Notes: a model not told the origin generated them from the sequence alone. Counted from the first letter of the stretch, positions 34,131-43,502 are shown. The stretch: 64,000 bases of DNA from UBA1141 sp963665155 (GCA_963665155.2 CAXXFI010000002.1:434001-498000), one strand, 5' to 3'. Numbers and translations are program-made.

Positions 34131-34498
34131 TATTCACCCCCAAACAGATGACGGAAGGCGCCGCCATCCCCGTCGTCATTAGCTTCCGGTGGTTGAGCAG
34201 GGGCTCGACCGCCCATCACCTTGGCCGCAACGGATTCTGAAACTTCGATCTCGTCAACACCATCATCCGCTACGGACGACGAGATTCCAGCCCCAGCGGT
34301 TACTCCTTGCACCAGCCGCCGCACTTCCTCGCCGGATATTCGGATGTGGCCGCCCATCGGTTTGAATCCCTTGATTTTCCCAGCCCTTATCAGGTCCCGG
34401 ATATAGGTTTGGCCGTACTTGAGCAGGCCGGCCAGCTCTTTCACCGTGTAGGAAGCCGTAGGGTCGATGGCTGATGCTTCGCTTCTAGCTGTGGTCAT
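34130..34498 (-). CDS. Excisionase/HTH_17-like DNA-binding protein
   Basis: A 122-residue protein whose residues 17-63 match the excisionase/HTH_17 fold (YTVKELAGLLKYGQTYIRDL, then FKPMGGHIRISGEEVRRL); an acidic linker follows. It starts the minus-strand operon and faces the plus-strand structural genes across a 205-bp spacer, the classical place for a lysis-lysogeny or excision regulator. It may act as the excision partner of the serine integrase or as a repressor. Confidence 0.7.
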   Translation of the reverse strand: MTTARSEASAIDPTASYTVKELAGLLKYGQTYIRDLIRAGKIKGFKPMGGHIRISGEEVRRLVQGVTAGAGISSSVADDGVDEIEVSESVAAKVMGGRAPAQPPEANDDGDGGAFRHLFGGE

Positions 34499-34703
34499 TC
34501 CTGGCTACTCCCGCTGTTGGACTGGATTACAGCGATTTCCGTTAATGAATATGGTAAACGTGAGCCCCCGAAACTAACAACATATTCCGACGTAAAAGGA
34601 CTTATTACAGCGGTATCAGTTGTTTGTAATCCCCATTTTCACGCTTTACTCTAGTGACATCGAGGGCAAACGTCCCTCAGACTTTTAGAGGCAGGTTACG
34701 GAA
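34499..34703. promoter_or_regulatory. Divergent control region of the provirus
   Basis: The 205-bp spacer between divergent operons contains repeated ATTACA half-sites: ATTACAGCG at 34526-34534 and 34604-34612, and TGTAAT at 34625-34630, which forms an inverted pair with the second (15-bp spacer). GGATTACA is also present at 34524 in direct and at 34625 in inverted orientation. These are good operator candidates for the adjacent HTH protein. No origin was identified. Confidence 0.5.
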
Positions 34704-34814
34704 ATGAGCAAGGCAAACATGATCGCAGTTGGGTTGACCGTCCTCGGCGTCCTCGTCGCTCTCTTCGTGGTGAAAACCATCGACAAGGACCGGAACGACA
34801 AGGTTTTCTCCTAG
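34704..34814 (+). CDS. 36-residue membrane mini-protein 1
   Basis: A 36-residue protein: short head, one transmembrane helix (MIAVGLTVLGVLVALFVV), then KTIDKDRNDKVFS. The IDKDR motif after the helix recurs in the next gene, so the two are paralogues. ATG 34704 follows a weak purine-rich site. It is the first gene of the plus-strand structural arm and is probably a virion or membrane component. Confidence 0.6.
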   Translation: MSKANMIAVGLTVLGVLVALFVVKTIDKDRNDKVFS

Positions 34815-34845
34815 GCAACCCGATCTTTAGGCCACGGAGGCGAAA

Positions 34846-34980
34846 ATGGAGGCAAGACAGTTCTTGATGGTCGCCGTTGCCGCCGTCGTGGCCTTTATGG
34901 TCGCCGCCTACCTGATTAAGCAGATCGACAAGGACCGGCCCATCGGCAAGAAGCTGTTTGGCCAGTTTTACTCGGAGTAG
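34846..34980 (+). CDS. 44-residue membrane mini-protein 2
   Basis: A 44-residue paralogue of the preceding gene: helix FLMVAVAAVVAFMVAAYLI followed by KQIDKDRPIGKKLFGQFYSE. The shared [KT][TQ]IDKDR element right after the helix suggests a conserved function at the membrane interface, such as capsid contact. It has GGAGG 6 nt before the start. No family recognised. Confidence 0.6.
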   Translation: MEARQFLMVAVAAVVAFMVAAYLIKQIDKDRPIGKKLFGQFYSE

Positions 34981-34985
34981 GGGTT

Positions 34986-35195
34986 ATGTGGATCATCCTC
35001 GCATTTCTCGCGGTACTCTACCTGGCCCGGCGCCCAAAGGCAGCCGACACGGATTCACCTGCGGCGGGCCCCAACTCTGAAACCATCCCTGAGCTGTCGC
35101 CAGCCCGTCCATTGACGGTGGAAGAGGAAGTCGAGCGCCAGGTGAAGTTGCTCATGGATCAATGGCGAAACGAACCCAACGGAGGCTATCGGTAA
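34986..35195 (+). CDS. Membrane mini-protein 3
   Basis: A 69-residue protein with an N-terminal transmembrane helix (MWIILAFLAVLYLA) and a long Pro/Glu-rich tail ending in a charged helix (VEEEVERQVKLLMDQW). It overlaps the next gene through TAATG. It lacks the IDKDR motif of the two preceding mini-proteins. Confidence 0.55.
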   Translation: MWIILAFLAVLYLARRPKAADTDSPAAGPNSETIPELSPARPLTVEEEVERQVKLLMDQWRNEPNGGYR

Positions 35196-35752
35196 TGACC
35201 ACACGCGTCGAACAAGTAGTCGAACCCTTCATGCTCACCGACCAGACCAGCGGGATCGTGGCGACGGACGCCTGCGCTGGCGAGGCTGGCGCGGATTGGG
35301 CGGAAATCTGGCGGTACCAGCTGCCGGCTGGCTTCACCTACCGTTTTGACCGGAGAGATACTTTCTCCGCTTACATTGAAAAACTGGCCGACGCCGTTGC
35401 CGTGTTTTTCACCGACGACGGCGGCACCTTCGCCGACGACACTACAGACATGAACGATGCCGGAGCCGACGATGTGCAGCCCTTACCGGCCACCCACGCC
35501 ACCAATGACGCCATCTATTTCGGCTACCGGAAGCAGTTCACCGGAATCCGGGTGGTCATCGGCACCGCCGGCACAGACTTGGCCTGGGACGAACAGTGGG
35601 AGTATTACGACGGCTCAGCTTGGGTCACCTTGACCGGACTGTCCGCCACGGCTACCAGCATCTGGACAGCTGCCGCCGGGAATGTGGACGTTACCTGGAA
35701 CCTTCCCACAGATCAGGCCAAGACCAGCGTGAACGGCCACGACCAATATTGA
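35195..35752 (+). CDS. Beta-rich structural protein, capsid candidate
   Basis: A 185-residue protein with GGAGG upstream and a TAATG overlap. Segments such as EIWRYQLPAGFTYRFDRRDT and YYDGSAWVTLTGLSATATSI are beta-strand rich, with repeating aromatic-hydrophobic patterns. The second resembles repeat domains of virion proteins. The natural stop may differ: the TGA at 35750 is formed at the IS end, so the last residue or two were changed by the IS insertion. A single jelly-roll major capsid protein is possible but only a structure prediction could say. Confidence 0.45.
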   Translation: MTTRVEQVVEPFMLTDQTSGIVATDACAGEAGADWAEIWRYQLPAGFTYRFDRRDTFSAYIEKLADAVAVFFTDDGGTFADDTTDMNDAGADDVQPLPATHATNDAIYFGYRKQFTGIRVVIGTAGTDLAWDEQWEYYDGSAWVTLTGLSATATSIWTAAAGNVDVTWNLPTDQAKTSVNGHDQY

Positions 35753-37732
35753 TTCCCTCGCAAAAAGGCCTGTTTGAGATGAACCCTGGCGTGCGAAGGG
35801 GCCTGGAAGGGAGGAGGCCACGGGATGCCGGCTGCTGGCCTCACCGCACCATCTGCCGCGCTCAGGACAAGCGTGATCCCGTTGCGGTACCCCTTCCGTG
35901 GCTCAGGGCACCCGGTGGAAGCTGTGGAGCGGCGCCCTCATGCGGCCGTGACCGCAGGTGCCGTCCCGACCGCCCGCTGAGCCGTGTTCTCCATCTCCAC
36001 CAGGCGTGCATGGACCATCCGCTTGAAGTTGCACGCCAACGCCTTCAGGTAGACGGCAAGCCGCACCCGACGGCCCCCTCGCACCCGCAAGCGCCCAAGC
36101 CCGTGGGCGCGCTTCAGCTCGGAGTTCGTTCCCTCGATCCCGGCCCTTATGGCATACCGCTTGCGCCACTCCTCGGTGGCCTCGGCCCTCCGGCGCCGCT
36201 CGATGTTCACCTTCACCAGGTCCGCCTTGAGGACGTAGGCCCCCGCACGCCGGTCCAGCTTCACTGGGCAACGGGACCGCAAGGGGCAGGGCTCGCATGT
36301 TGTCCTGGCAAAGTGGACCTCTACCCGCTCCGGCGCATCCTCCAACTCGTGCTCCTCGATGGACGGGTGGCCGGCGGGGCACACCGTGGCCTGCTCCCCT
36401 GTGACGTCGATCTGAAAGTCCGCGGCGGTGAGCGGCGGTGGTCCGTCACCCTCTCCTTCGTGCGAGTTCCCCGGCGCCGACCCCGCCACCGGGCTCACCA
36501 GTTCCGTTCCCCGGCGCGAGGCTTCGAAGGCATTGCGGCCCGACCCATACGCCGTGTCGGCGAAGAGCTCGTCCGGTCGGACCTTCCGCTCCGCGAGCCC
36601 GTCAACGACCGGCACGCTCACGTCGGTGTCGCTCCCACTCGAGGGGGTCACCTCCACGTGGGTGATGAGCTGGGTGGCGTTCTCCTCGTGGCAGGTCTCC
36701 GCCACCTGCACCTCGTACCCCTTCCCCTTGTGGCCGCTGTAGGTCACATCCGGGTCGTGGGGCGATTGCAGCGAGTCGGCGGACACCTGCTTCGGGTCCT
36801 TCAAGGCCACGGGCACCTTGCATTCCCCAGCATCGTCGTCATCGTCCCTGGGGCGCCCGTCCCGGTGTTTGCCCACATGGCACTGCTCCCGCAGCAGCCG
36901 CTCCAGCAGCCGGTACTCCTCCAGCTGGGCAGCAGTCGTGCCATGGAACCGGTCCACCAGCCGGTAGAGGTCCCGGGCACAGACCGAAAGGCGTCGCCGA
37001 CCCTCCCCCGTGCGGGCGTCCTCGTAGTGGGTCGCCTCGTCTTCTTCCTTCAAATAGCGCCCTAGGAGGCCCTCCGGAACCCCAGGGCGAAGCTCTGGGT
37101 GCTCCCAGCGCAAGGCCCGCAGGAACAACCGCATCGTCTCACAGAACAGGCCCAGCCGGGTGAGTGTGGCGATGTTGCTCATGATGTGGGTGGAGTCCAG
37201 CCGTTGCTTTCCGGTGCGTATGCCCAGCGCCTGGATGATCCGGTCCGTGGTCTCCTGGAAAGCCAGCCGGCCACCGTCGTGCTGCATCAGGCGAACTCGG
37301 AAGTTGTGGAGGGTCTTCTGGGGCAGGTGGGTCTCCTCGATGTCCAGCCGCAGGGCGTGGTGCCAGAGCAGGTTGAACTCTAGTTGTTCCAGAGCTTCAT
37401 CGTCGGTGAGGTTGAACATCTCTTTGAGGAGGTGGACCCCGAGGACGGTCTGCACCGCCCGGTTGGGACGGCCGTTGTCCACGCAGTACATGGGAGCAAA
37501 GCGCTCCTCGTCAATCAGGGGGAGCGCCTCGTTTCGGAAAACCTCGGCCCAACTTCTCTCCAGACGCTTAGCCTTCTTCGGCGTCACCAGGAACTGGGAC
37601 TGCCAGAGGCTCTCTTGCGGGTCTCGTATTCGGAACATCCTCCCCTCCCTCGGCCAGGCGCTGCCCCAACGCCCTTTCCCCACATTATCCTCCCATTGCC
37701 CCCGGAGGACGAGGGGTTTTTACGAGGGAATC
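35751..37732 (-). mobile_element. IS1182-type element, copy 1 (inverted partner)
   Basis: 1,982 bp with inverted ends GATTCCCTCGCAAAAA (35751) and, on the other strand, GATTCCCTCGTAAAAA (37732). It carries an intact transposase on the minus strand. Copy 2 (38627-40607) is nearly identical in opposite orientation. It inserted at the end of the beta-rich structural gene. No consistent target duplication was found. Confidence 0.9.
35938..37638 (-). CDS. IS1182-family transposase, copy 1
   Basis: A 566-residue IS1182-family transposase from ATG 37638 (a GTG at 37683 would add 15 residues). It has the N-terminal DUF772-like region (MYCVDNGRPNRAVQTVLG), D in LDSTHIMSN, D in LFADTAYGSGRNAF, a zinc-binding-like CEPCPLRSRC and E in IEGTNSELKRAHGLGR. 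The frame is intact, in contrast to copy 2, where one C is missing in the CCCC run corresponding to 36283-36286. Confidence 0.9.
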   Translation of the reverse strand: MFRIRDPQESLWQSQFLVTPKKAKRLERSWAEVFRNEALPLIDEERFAPMYCVDNGRPNRAVQTVLGVHLLKEMFNLTDDEALEQLEFNLLWHHALRLDIEETHLPQKTLHNFRVRLMQHDGGRLAFQETTDRIIQALGIRTGKQRLDSTHIMSNIATLTRLGLFCETMRLFLRALRWEHPELRPGVPEGLLGRYLKEEDEATHYEDARTGEGRRRLSVCARDLYRLVDRFHGTTAAQLEEYRLLERLLREQCHVGKHRDGRPRDDDDDAGECKVPVALKDPKQVSADSLQSPHDPDVTYSGHKGKGYEVQVAETCHEENATQLITHVEVTPSSGSDTDVSVPVVDGLAERKVRPDELFADTAYGSGRNAFEASRRGTELVSPVAGSAPGNSHEGEGDGPPPLTAADFQIDVTGEQATVCPAGHPSIEEHELEDAPERVEVHFARTTCEPCPLRSRCPVKLDRRAGAYVLKADLVKVNIERRRRAEATEEWRKRYAIRAGIEGTNSELKRAHGLGRLRVRGGRRVRLAVYLKALACNFKRMVHARLVEMENTAQRAVGTAPAVTAA

Positions 37733-37753
37733 AATCTTTGGTGATGGTGCCGC

Positions 37754-38538
37754 TTGAACAGCACCATTACCACCCAAGCCACTGTGGACCCGTTGGTCAC
37801 CAGTGCCCAGATTCATGGATTCGCTACACCTGAGACCGACAATTCGGAGTTGGTGCGGGTCCTCTACCAGGACCCCAACCGGGAGAGCTCTTGGCGGTTG
37901 ATGGGCGCGGTGAGGTACCAGCGTGTCAGGGAATTCCAGCAGGCCAGCAAGCTGCACCACCTGGACATTGCCGACAGCATCATCATTCCCGAGCACTACT
38001 GGATTGTCATTCAGGTGAAGCCCACGGCCATCCTGGACGCCAGCAACGGCTACTTCAATTTGAGAGCCAACCGTGCCCGGTACGCCATACCGTTGAAGAA
38101 TTGGTCCGCTCGGGGGCCCGCGCCGCCGACCTCAGCTTGTCCGAAGACTTGGCCCGGTCCGTGGATATGCTGGCCCGGCTGAAAGCGACCAATCAAGTGG
38201 CCGAGGATTTCATTCGGCAAGCATCGGCATTCGGGCGGGAATTGACTACCGGGCAAGAGCGCCTATTGGTGTTTCTGGAAGCGCACGGGCGGAGCCGGAA
38301 GGTCCTGCGGGAATTCCTTCAAGACTACGCTACCGCCGTCAATGCAGCGCCCCATCCGAATCAAGCGGCCATGTTCGAGGGAGCTGCGGAAAGAAAACCC
38401 GAGCTACTTGAGCGGCTAATCAGCGCCCAGACCAAGAAGGCGTCAACCGGAGCCTTGTTTGCCATAATTGAAGCCCGCCAGACCGCAGGTTTGGCCGATC
38501 CTTTGAAACGAGGCGGGCACTGGACCGGGACCAACTAA
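37754..38538 (+). pseudogene. Structural-like provirus protein, frameshifted
   Basis: The first frame (TTG 37754 to about 38090) gives NSTITTQATVDPLVTSAQI and then ILDASNGYFNLRANRARYAI, a beta-rich stretch; the second frame gives EELVRSGARAADLSLSEDL onward to a helical C-terminal region ending GGHWTGTN. Adding one C near 38091 joins them as YAIPVEELVRSG. The total would be about 261 residues: a beta-rich N-terminal half followed by a helical tail. It lies between the two inverted IS copies. The start (TTG 37754) is uncertain. Confidence 0.5.
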
Positions 38539-38626
38539 TGCCGCATTCACGCTTCAGGTGCATGACTTGTAAGAGGTGCCCGACTGTCAGGGTGCTTTGG
38601 GCTGGAGGCCGGGCGCGAGCATGTAT

Positions 38627-40607
38627 GATTCCCTCGTAAAAACCCCTCGTCCTCCGGGGGCAATGGGAGGATAATGTGGGGAAAGGGCGTTGGGGCAGCG
38701 CCTGGCCGAGGGAGGGGAGGATGTTCCGAACACGAGACCCGCAAGAGAGCCTCTGGCAGTCCCAGTTCCTGGTGACGCCGAAGAAGGCTAAGCGTCTGGA
38801 GAGAAGTTGGGCCGAGGTTTTCCGAAACGAGGCGCTCCCCCTGATTGACGAGGAGCGCTTTGCTCCCATGTACTGCGTGGACAACGGCCGTCCCAACCGG
38901 GCGGTGCAGACCGTCCTCGGGGTCCACCTCCTCAAAGAGATGTTCAACCTCACCGACGATGAAGCTCTGGAACAACTAGAGTTCAACCTGCTCTGGCACC
39001 ACGCCCTGCGGCTGGACATCGAGGAGACCCACCTGCCCCAGAAGACCCTCCACAACTTCCGAGTTCGCCTGATGCGGCACGACGGTGGCCGGCTGGCTTT
39101 CCAGGAGACCACGGACCGGATCATCCAGGCGCTGGGCATACGCACCGGAAAGCAACGGCTGGACTCCACCCACATCATGAGCAACATCGCCACACTCACC
39201 CGGCTGGGCCTGTTCTGTGAGACGATGCGGTTGTTCCTGCGGGCCTTGCGCTGGGAGCACCCAGAGCTTCGCCCTGGGGTTCCGGAGGGCCTCCTAGGGC
39301 GCTATTTGAAGGAAGAAGACGAGGCGACCCACTACGAGGACGCCCGCACGGGGGAGGGTCGGCGACGCCTTTCGGTCTGTGCCCGGGACCTCTACCGGCT
39401 GGTGGACCGGTTCCATGGCACGACTGCTGCCCAGCTGGAGGAGTACCGGCTGCTGGAGCGGCTGCTGCGGGAGCAGTGCCATGTGGGCAAACACCGGGAC
39501 GGGCACCCCAGGGACGATGACGACAATGCTGGGGAATGCAAGGTGCCCGTGGCCTTGAAGGACCCGAAGCAGGTGTCCGCCGACTCGCTGCAATCGCCCC
39601 ACGACCCGGATGTGACCTACAGCGGCCACAAGGGGAAGGGGTACGAGGTGCAGGTGGCGGAGACCTGCCACGAGGAGAACGCCACCCAGCTCATCACCCA
39701 CGTGGAGGTGACCCCCTCGAGTGGGAGCGACACCGACGTGAGCGTGCCGGTCGTTGACGGGCTCGCGGAGCGGAAGGTCCGACCGGACGAGCTCTTCGCC
39801 GACACGGCGTATGGGTCGGGCCGCAATGCCTTCGAAGCCTCGCGCCGGGGAACGGAACTGGTGAGCCCGGTGGCGGGGTCGGCGCCGGGGAACTCGCACG
39901 AAGGAGAGGGTGACGGACCACCGCCGCTCACCGCCGCGGACTTTCAGATCGACGTCACAGGGGAGCAGGCCACGGTGTGCCCCGCCGGCCACCCGTCCAT
40001 CGAGGAGCACGAGTTGGAGGATGCGCCGGAGCGGGTAGAGGTCCACTTTGCCAGGACAACATGCGAGCCCTGCCCTTGCGGTCCCGTTGCCCAGTGAAGC
40101 TGGACCGGCGTGCGGGGGCCTACGTCCTCAAGGCGGACCTGGTGAAGGTGAACATCGAGCGGCGCCGGAGGGCCGAGGCCGCCGAGGAGTGGCGCAAGCG
40201 GTATGCCATAAGGGCCGGTATCGAGGGAACGAACTCCGAGCTGAAGCGCGCCCACGGGCTTGGGCGCTTGCGGGTGCGAGGGGGCCGTCGGGTGCGGCTT
40301 GCCGTCTACCTGAAGGCGTTGGCGTGCAACTTCAAGCGGATGGTCCATGCACGCCTGGTGGAGATGGAGAACACGGCTCAGCGGGCGGTCGGGACGGTAC
40401 CTGCGGTCACGGCCGCATGAGGGCGCCGCTCCACAGCTTCCACCGGGTGCCCTGAGCCACGGAAGGGGTACCGCAACGGGATCACGCTTGTCCTGAGCGC
40501 GGCAGATGGTGCGGTGAGGCCAGCAGCCGGCATCCCGTGGCCTCCTCCCTTCCAGGCCCCTTCGCACGCCAGGGTTCATCTCAAACAGGCCTTTTTGCGA
40601 GGGAATC
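38627..40607 (+). mobile_element. IS1182-type element, copy 2
   Basis: 1,981 bp with ends GATTCCCTCGTAAAAA (38627) and, at the other end, TTTTTGCGAGGGAATC (40607). It is inverted relative to copy 1 and differs by several substitutions and one C deletion at 40073-40075. AT flanks both sides (38625-38626 and 40608-40609), a weak candidate duplication of only 2 bp. Confidence 0.9.
38721..40420 (+). pseudogene. IS1182-family transposase, copy 2, frameshifted
   Basis: The same transposase as copy 1, from ATG 38721. Observed differences from copy 1 include MFRTRD for MFRIRD, MRHD for MQHD, DGHP for DGRP, DDDDN for DDDDD and AAEEW for ATEEW. A single C is missing at 40073-40075 (CCC against CCCC in copy 1), so the frame changes inside CEPCP and stops shortly after; the C-terminal frame continues from about 40076 to 40420. 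As assembled it lacks the final E and is inactive. Confidence 0.85.
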
Positions 40608-40650
40608 ATGGTTCTGTCGCCAATGTTTCAACAGATGGAAGGGGATACGG

Positions 40651-42521
40651 CCTAGAACTCCGGCCGAAAAGTACCCTGACCTAGGCTGTCCCGATATACT
40701 GGGCAAGAGATTTAATAAATGGGTGTGGGAGGTTGAGGATGCTGGGAGTACGGTCGGCGCAACGAGGGCTGCTGGAAGCGGATCACCTGTACCTGGACTA
40801 TGTGGGCCGGGGCTCCTTCTATGGCTTCCTGGCCTCCCTGCGGGGACAGCTATTTCGAGACGAAGAGTTCGCCGAGCTATATTGCCCAGACAATGGCCGG
40901 GATAGCGTGCCCCCAAGTCTGGTGGCCACTGCGCTGTTGTTGCAAGCCTACGACAAAGTCAGCGACGCCGAAGCCAAACAGCGGGCGGATTTTGATATCC
41001 GGTGGAAGGTGGCGTTGGGGATTGAGGTGGAGGACCGGCCCTTTGCCAAGAGCACGCTGCAGCTGTTTCGAGCCCAGCTGATCCTCCACGACCGGGTGCG
41101 GGCCGTCTTTCAGCGCAGCCTCCAATTCGCCCGGCAGACCGGATACCTGAAAGGACGCCGGATGAAGGTGGCGGTAGACACCACCTACATTCTGGGCCGA
41201 GGGGCGGTCAAGGACACCTACAACTTGCTGGCCGACGGCATAGTCCAGGTAGTGCGGGCGCTTTCGGACCTGGATGGGACGCGGCCCGAGGAATGGGCCT
41301 TGAGACACGGTCTGGAACTCTACTTTGGCTCCAGTGTGAAGGGAGAGGCAGAGATTGACTGGGACAACCAGAAAGAGCGGCAAGCCTTACTGCAGAAGAT
41401 AGTAGCCGATGCCGACCTGGTGTTGGAGCTGGCCCGTCAGGTCCAGGGTCAGTTCCCCGAGGAGAGCCCCCAGCGCCAGGGTATAGTGGAAGCGGCGGAG
41501 TTGCTGGGGCAACTGTTACTGCAGGATGTGGAACGCCAGGAGGATGGCCCAGCCCTGAAGGATGGGGTAAGCCGGGACCGCATCCCTTCGGTACACGACC
41601 CGGAGATGCGCCACGGCCGTAAAAGCAGCAGCAAACGCTTCGACGGACATAAGGCTGCCGTGGTGGTGGATACCGATTCCCAACTGGTGACCGCGGTAGA
41701 CATCCTGCCCGGCAATGCCGGTGACAACACTGGAGTCCTGGAACTGGTGGAGCAGAGTGAGGAGAACACGGGCATAGCGGTGGAGGAGACTATCGGGGAT
41801 GCGGCCTATGGGGATGGCGGGACGCGGCAGGCCTTTGCCGATGCTGGTCGGACTCTAATAGCCAAGGTGCCGGGTCGCCCTAATAAGGCCTGCTTCCCCA
41901 AGGAGGACTTCCAGATCGACTTGGAGGCAGGAACCTGCACCTGCCCAGCCGGTAATGTTACCCACACCCTGCGGACCTTCGGCACCCGGACCAACCGGTT
42001 GGGTCGGACCTACCTGGCCCGGAGTTTCCAATTCGACCCGGCGGTCTGCGGCGTATGCCCCCTGCGGTCCCAGTGCGTGGCGGCGCGGTACGGGGCGGGA
42101 CGCACCGTAGCCCTGCATCCCCAAGAGGCGCTCTTGCAACAAGCCCGGGACTTCCAGCGGAGTGAGGGCTTTGCTGAATACCGTAGGCTGCGCCAGGCGG
42201 CCGAGCATCGCCTGGCGCGGCTGGCGCAACTGGGGGTCCGCCAATCTCGCTACTTCGGCCGAGCCAAGACCCGATTCCAACTACTCATGGCGGCCACGGT
42301 GGCCAACCTGACCCTGGTGGCTACCAAGATGGGGATGATATCTCCGGCTCCAGGCTCCTCTCACGATAAACCGGACCAGCAAGCCCCAGGGTCGCCCATC
42401 GTTACTACCCAATTCATATTGGCCGCAGCCAACTGGGTCACTCTTAGCCTCAGACTTACAGTCCACTGGTTATCCTCCACGCCATCCCGTCACAGCAGGG
42501 CTTTTCAGCCGGGTTTCTAGG
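40651..42521 (+). mobile_element. Second IS1182-type element
   Basis: About 1.87 kb with imperfect inverted ends: CCTAGAACTCCGGCCGAAAAG (left, minus its first base) against CTAGAAACCCGGCTGAAAAG (right, reverse complement). It is unrelated in sequence to the two inverted copies and starts only 43 bp after copy 2 ends. Target duplication not recognised. Confidence 0.75.
40739..42520 (+). CDS. IS1182-family transposase (second type)
   Basis: A 593-residue transposase from ATG 40739 with GGAGG upstream. It has the N-terminal PDNGRDSVPPSLVATALL segment, D in VAVDTTYILGRG, D in IGDAAYGDGGTRQAF, the CGVCPLRSQC zinc-like motif and an E-containing AEHRLARLAQLG region. The frame is intact and its stop lies in the right inverted repeat. 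It may still be active. Confidence 0.85.
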   Translation: MLGVRSAQRGLLEADHLYLDYVGRGSFYGFLASLRGQLFRDEEFAELYCPDNGRDSVPPSLVATALLLQAYDKVSDAEAKQRADFDIRWKVALGIEVEDRPFAKSTLQLFRAQLILHDRVRAVFQRSLQFARQTGYLKGRRMKVAVDTTYILGRGAVKDTYNLLADGIVQVVRALSDLDGTRPEEWALRHGLELYFGSSVKGEAEIDWDNQKERQALLQKIVADADLVLELARQVQGQFPEESPQRQGIVEAAELLGQLLLQDVERQEDGPALKDGVSRDRIPSVHDPEMRHGRKSSSKRFDGHKAAVVVDTDSQLVTAVDILPGNAGDNTGVLELVEQSEENTGIAVEETIGDAAYGDGGTRQAFADAGRTLIAKVPGRPNKACFPKEDFQIDLEAGTCTCPAGNVTHTLRTFGTRTNRLGRTYLARSFQFDPAVCGVCPLRSQCVAARYGAGRTVALHPQEALLQQARDFQRSEGFAEYRRLRQAAEHRLARLAQLGVRQSRYFGRAKTRFQLLMAATVANLTLVATKMGMISPAPGSSHDKPDQQAPGSPIVTTQFILAAANWVTLSLRLTVHWLSSTPSRHSRAFQPGF

Positions 42522-42554
42522 GAAGTCATTTCTACGGAGCGTATCAGCATAGGC

Positions 42555-42638
42555 ATGAAAGACGGCATGACCCATCAGGGCGGGTATCCGGCTAAGAGAA
42601 AGCGGAGCTCGCAAGTTAAATCCGGACGGTCTCGGTAA
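42555..42638 (+). CDS. Basic 27-residue protein or C-terminal remnant
   Basis: MKDGMTHQGGYPAKRKRSSQ plus a short basic tail, ending in a TAATG overlap with the next gene. The reading frame is open further upstream to the IS end, so this could instead be the C-terminal tail of a protein truncated by the IS. The basic composition suggests nucleic-acid or membrane binding. The ribosome site is poor. Confidence 0.35.
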   Translation: MKDGMTHQGGYPAKRKRSSQVKSGRSR

Positions 42639-42820
42639 TGGGAATTATCGTAGTCACGGTGCTGGCCTTGGTCGGCCTGGCCCTCAAAGGCAAGCCGGTG
42701 AAATCGGGCGTGTCCATTGAGATAGTCGAACTACCAGCAACCAATACTCAACTCAATGAGGCGGAGCTGGCGAGATGTATGACGCCAGACAGGGTCCGCA
42801 GAATCCGGCGGAGGATTTAA
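42638..42820 (+). CDS. Membrane mini-protein 4
   Basis: A 60-residue protein with an N-terminal helix (MGIIVVTVLALVGLAL), a short positively charged turn and an arginine-rich end (CMTPDRVRRIRRRI). It is coupled to neighbouring genes on both sides. It belongs with the other small single-span proteins of the element. Confidence 0.55.
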   Translation: MGIIVVTVLALVGLALKGKPVKSGVSIEIVELPATNTQLNEAELARCMTPDRVRRIRRRI

Positions 42821-42824
42821 GCAA

Positions 42825-43502
42825 ATGCAGGAAGGAATAGCTCTGGCACCCAGGGAAGACACCGGGAGCGGCATTGGCTCCAGGAAATACAACCGTGCCA
42901 ACATTGATCTGACCGTCGCTCGGTCCGGTCCCGACGAGCTGGTAATTGGAGGATGTTCGCTTCTGGTAGAGAAGCTGAACGGAAGTCTAAGCCTGGCGTT
43001 CAACAACCCGGAAGGACATCTGCTGGAGTTGCGGGAAGGCGAGGTCTACTACGTGGATTTTAACCGCCTGTACCTTTCCAACGTCGCCCAAACCTTCCCC
43101 GACACCTGCCAATTGCTGGAAGGCACCGAGCGCGGGTCTTTCGAGACGGTGGGCGCCGCTGGCCGGCGTCCAATCCTTGTCTACGAAGCCACGGTCACAT
43201 CGGGAGCGATCTCCCTTAGTACCGTGGAAGCCCGCCGTTTCAAGCTGATCAAAGTAACCGTGGCGTTTAACACGCTCCCCACGACAGCTGAGGACGCGAC
43301 TTTAACTCTAAACGCCAAAGCGGGGGCGGCATACGACACGGTGATTGCCAGAACCGATCCCAGCACGGGCACCGGGACGGGAGACATCGTGTGGACCGGA
43401 GAGGATAACGACGTCTATGAGAACGGAGACGAGTTGGACTTTGCCTATCCCAACAGCGACGGAAGGACGATAGGTGTCCAGATTACCACTGAGGCGGTAT
43501 AG
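42825..43502 (+). CDS. Two-domain beta-rich structural protein
   Basis: 225 residues. An N-terminal beta domain (LVIGGCSLLVEKLNGSLSLA, LLELREGEVYYVDFNRLYLS) is followed by a C-terminal domain with the pattern AYDTVIARTDPSTGTGTGDI, WTGEDNDVYENGDELDFAYP and GVQITTEA, which resembles beta-sandwich domains in virion proteins. It is the first of a run of close plus-strand genes that ends with the integrase. Capsid or vertex protein is plausible. Confidence 0.5.
   Translation: MQEGIALAPREDTGSGIGSRKYNRANIDLTVARSGPDELVIGGCSLLVEKLNGSLSLAFNNPEGHLLELREGEVYYVDFNRLYLSNVAQTFPDTCQLLEGTERGSFETVGAAGRRPILVYEATVTSGAISLSTVEARRFKLIKVTVAFNTLPTTAEDATLTLNAKAGAAYDTVIARTDPSTGTGTGDIVWTGEDNDVYENGDELDFAYPNSDGRTIGVQITTEAV

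Noticed and set aside
35596..37065. 489-codon open frame antisense to the IS transposase
   Set aside because: It is the shadow of the GC-rich transposase on the other strand; codon pattern and product are Arg/Pro/Gly/His-rich and meaningless.
35741..37742. Target-site duplication of IS copy 1
   Set aside because: The flanks CAATATT and AATCTTT give at best a 2-bp match depending on how the ends are drawn; not reliable. The same holds for copy 2 (AT) and the second IS type.
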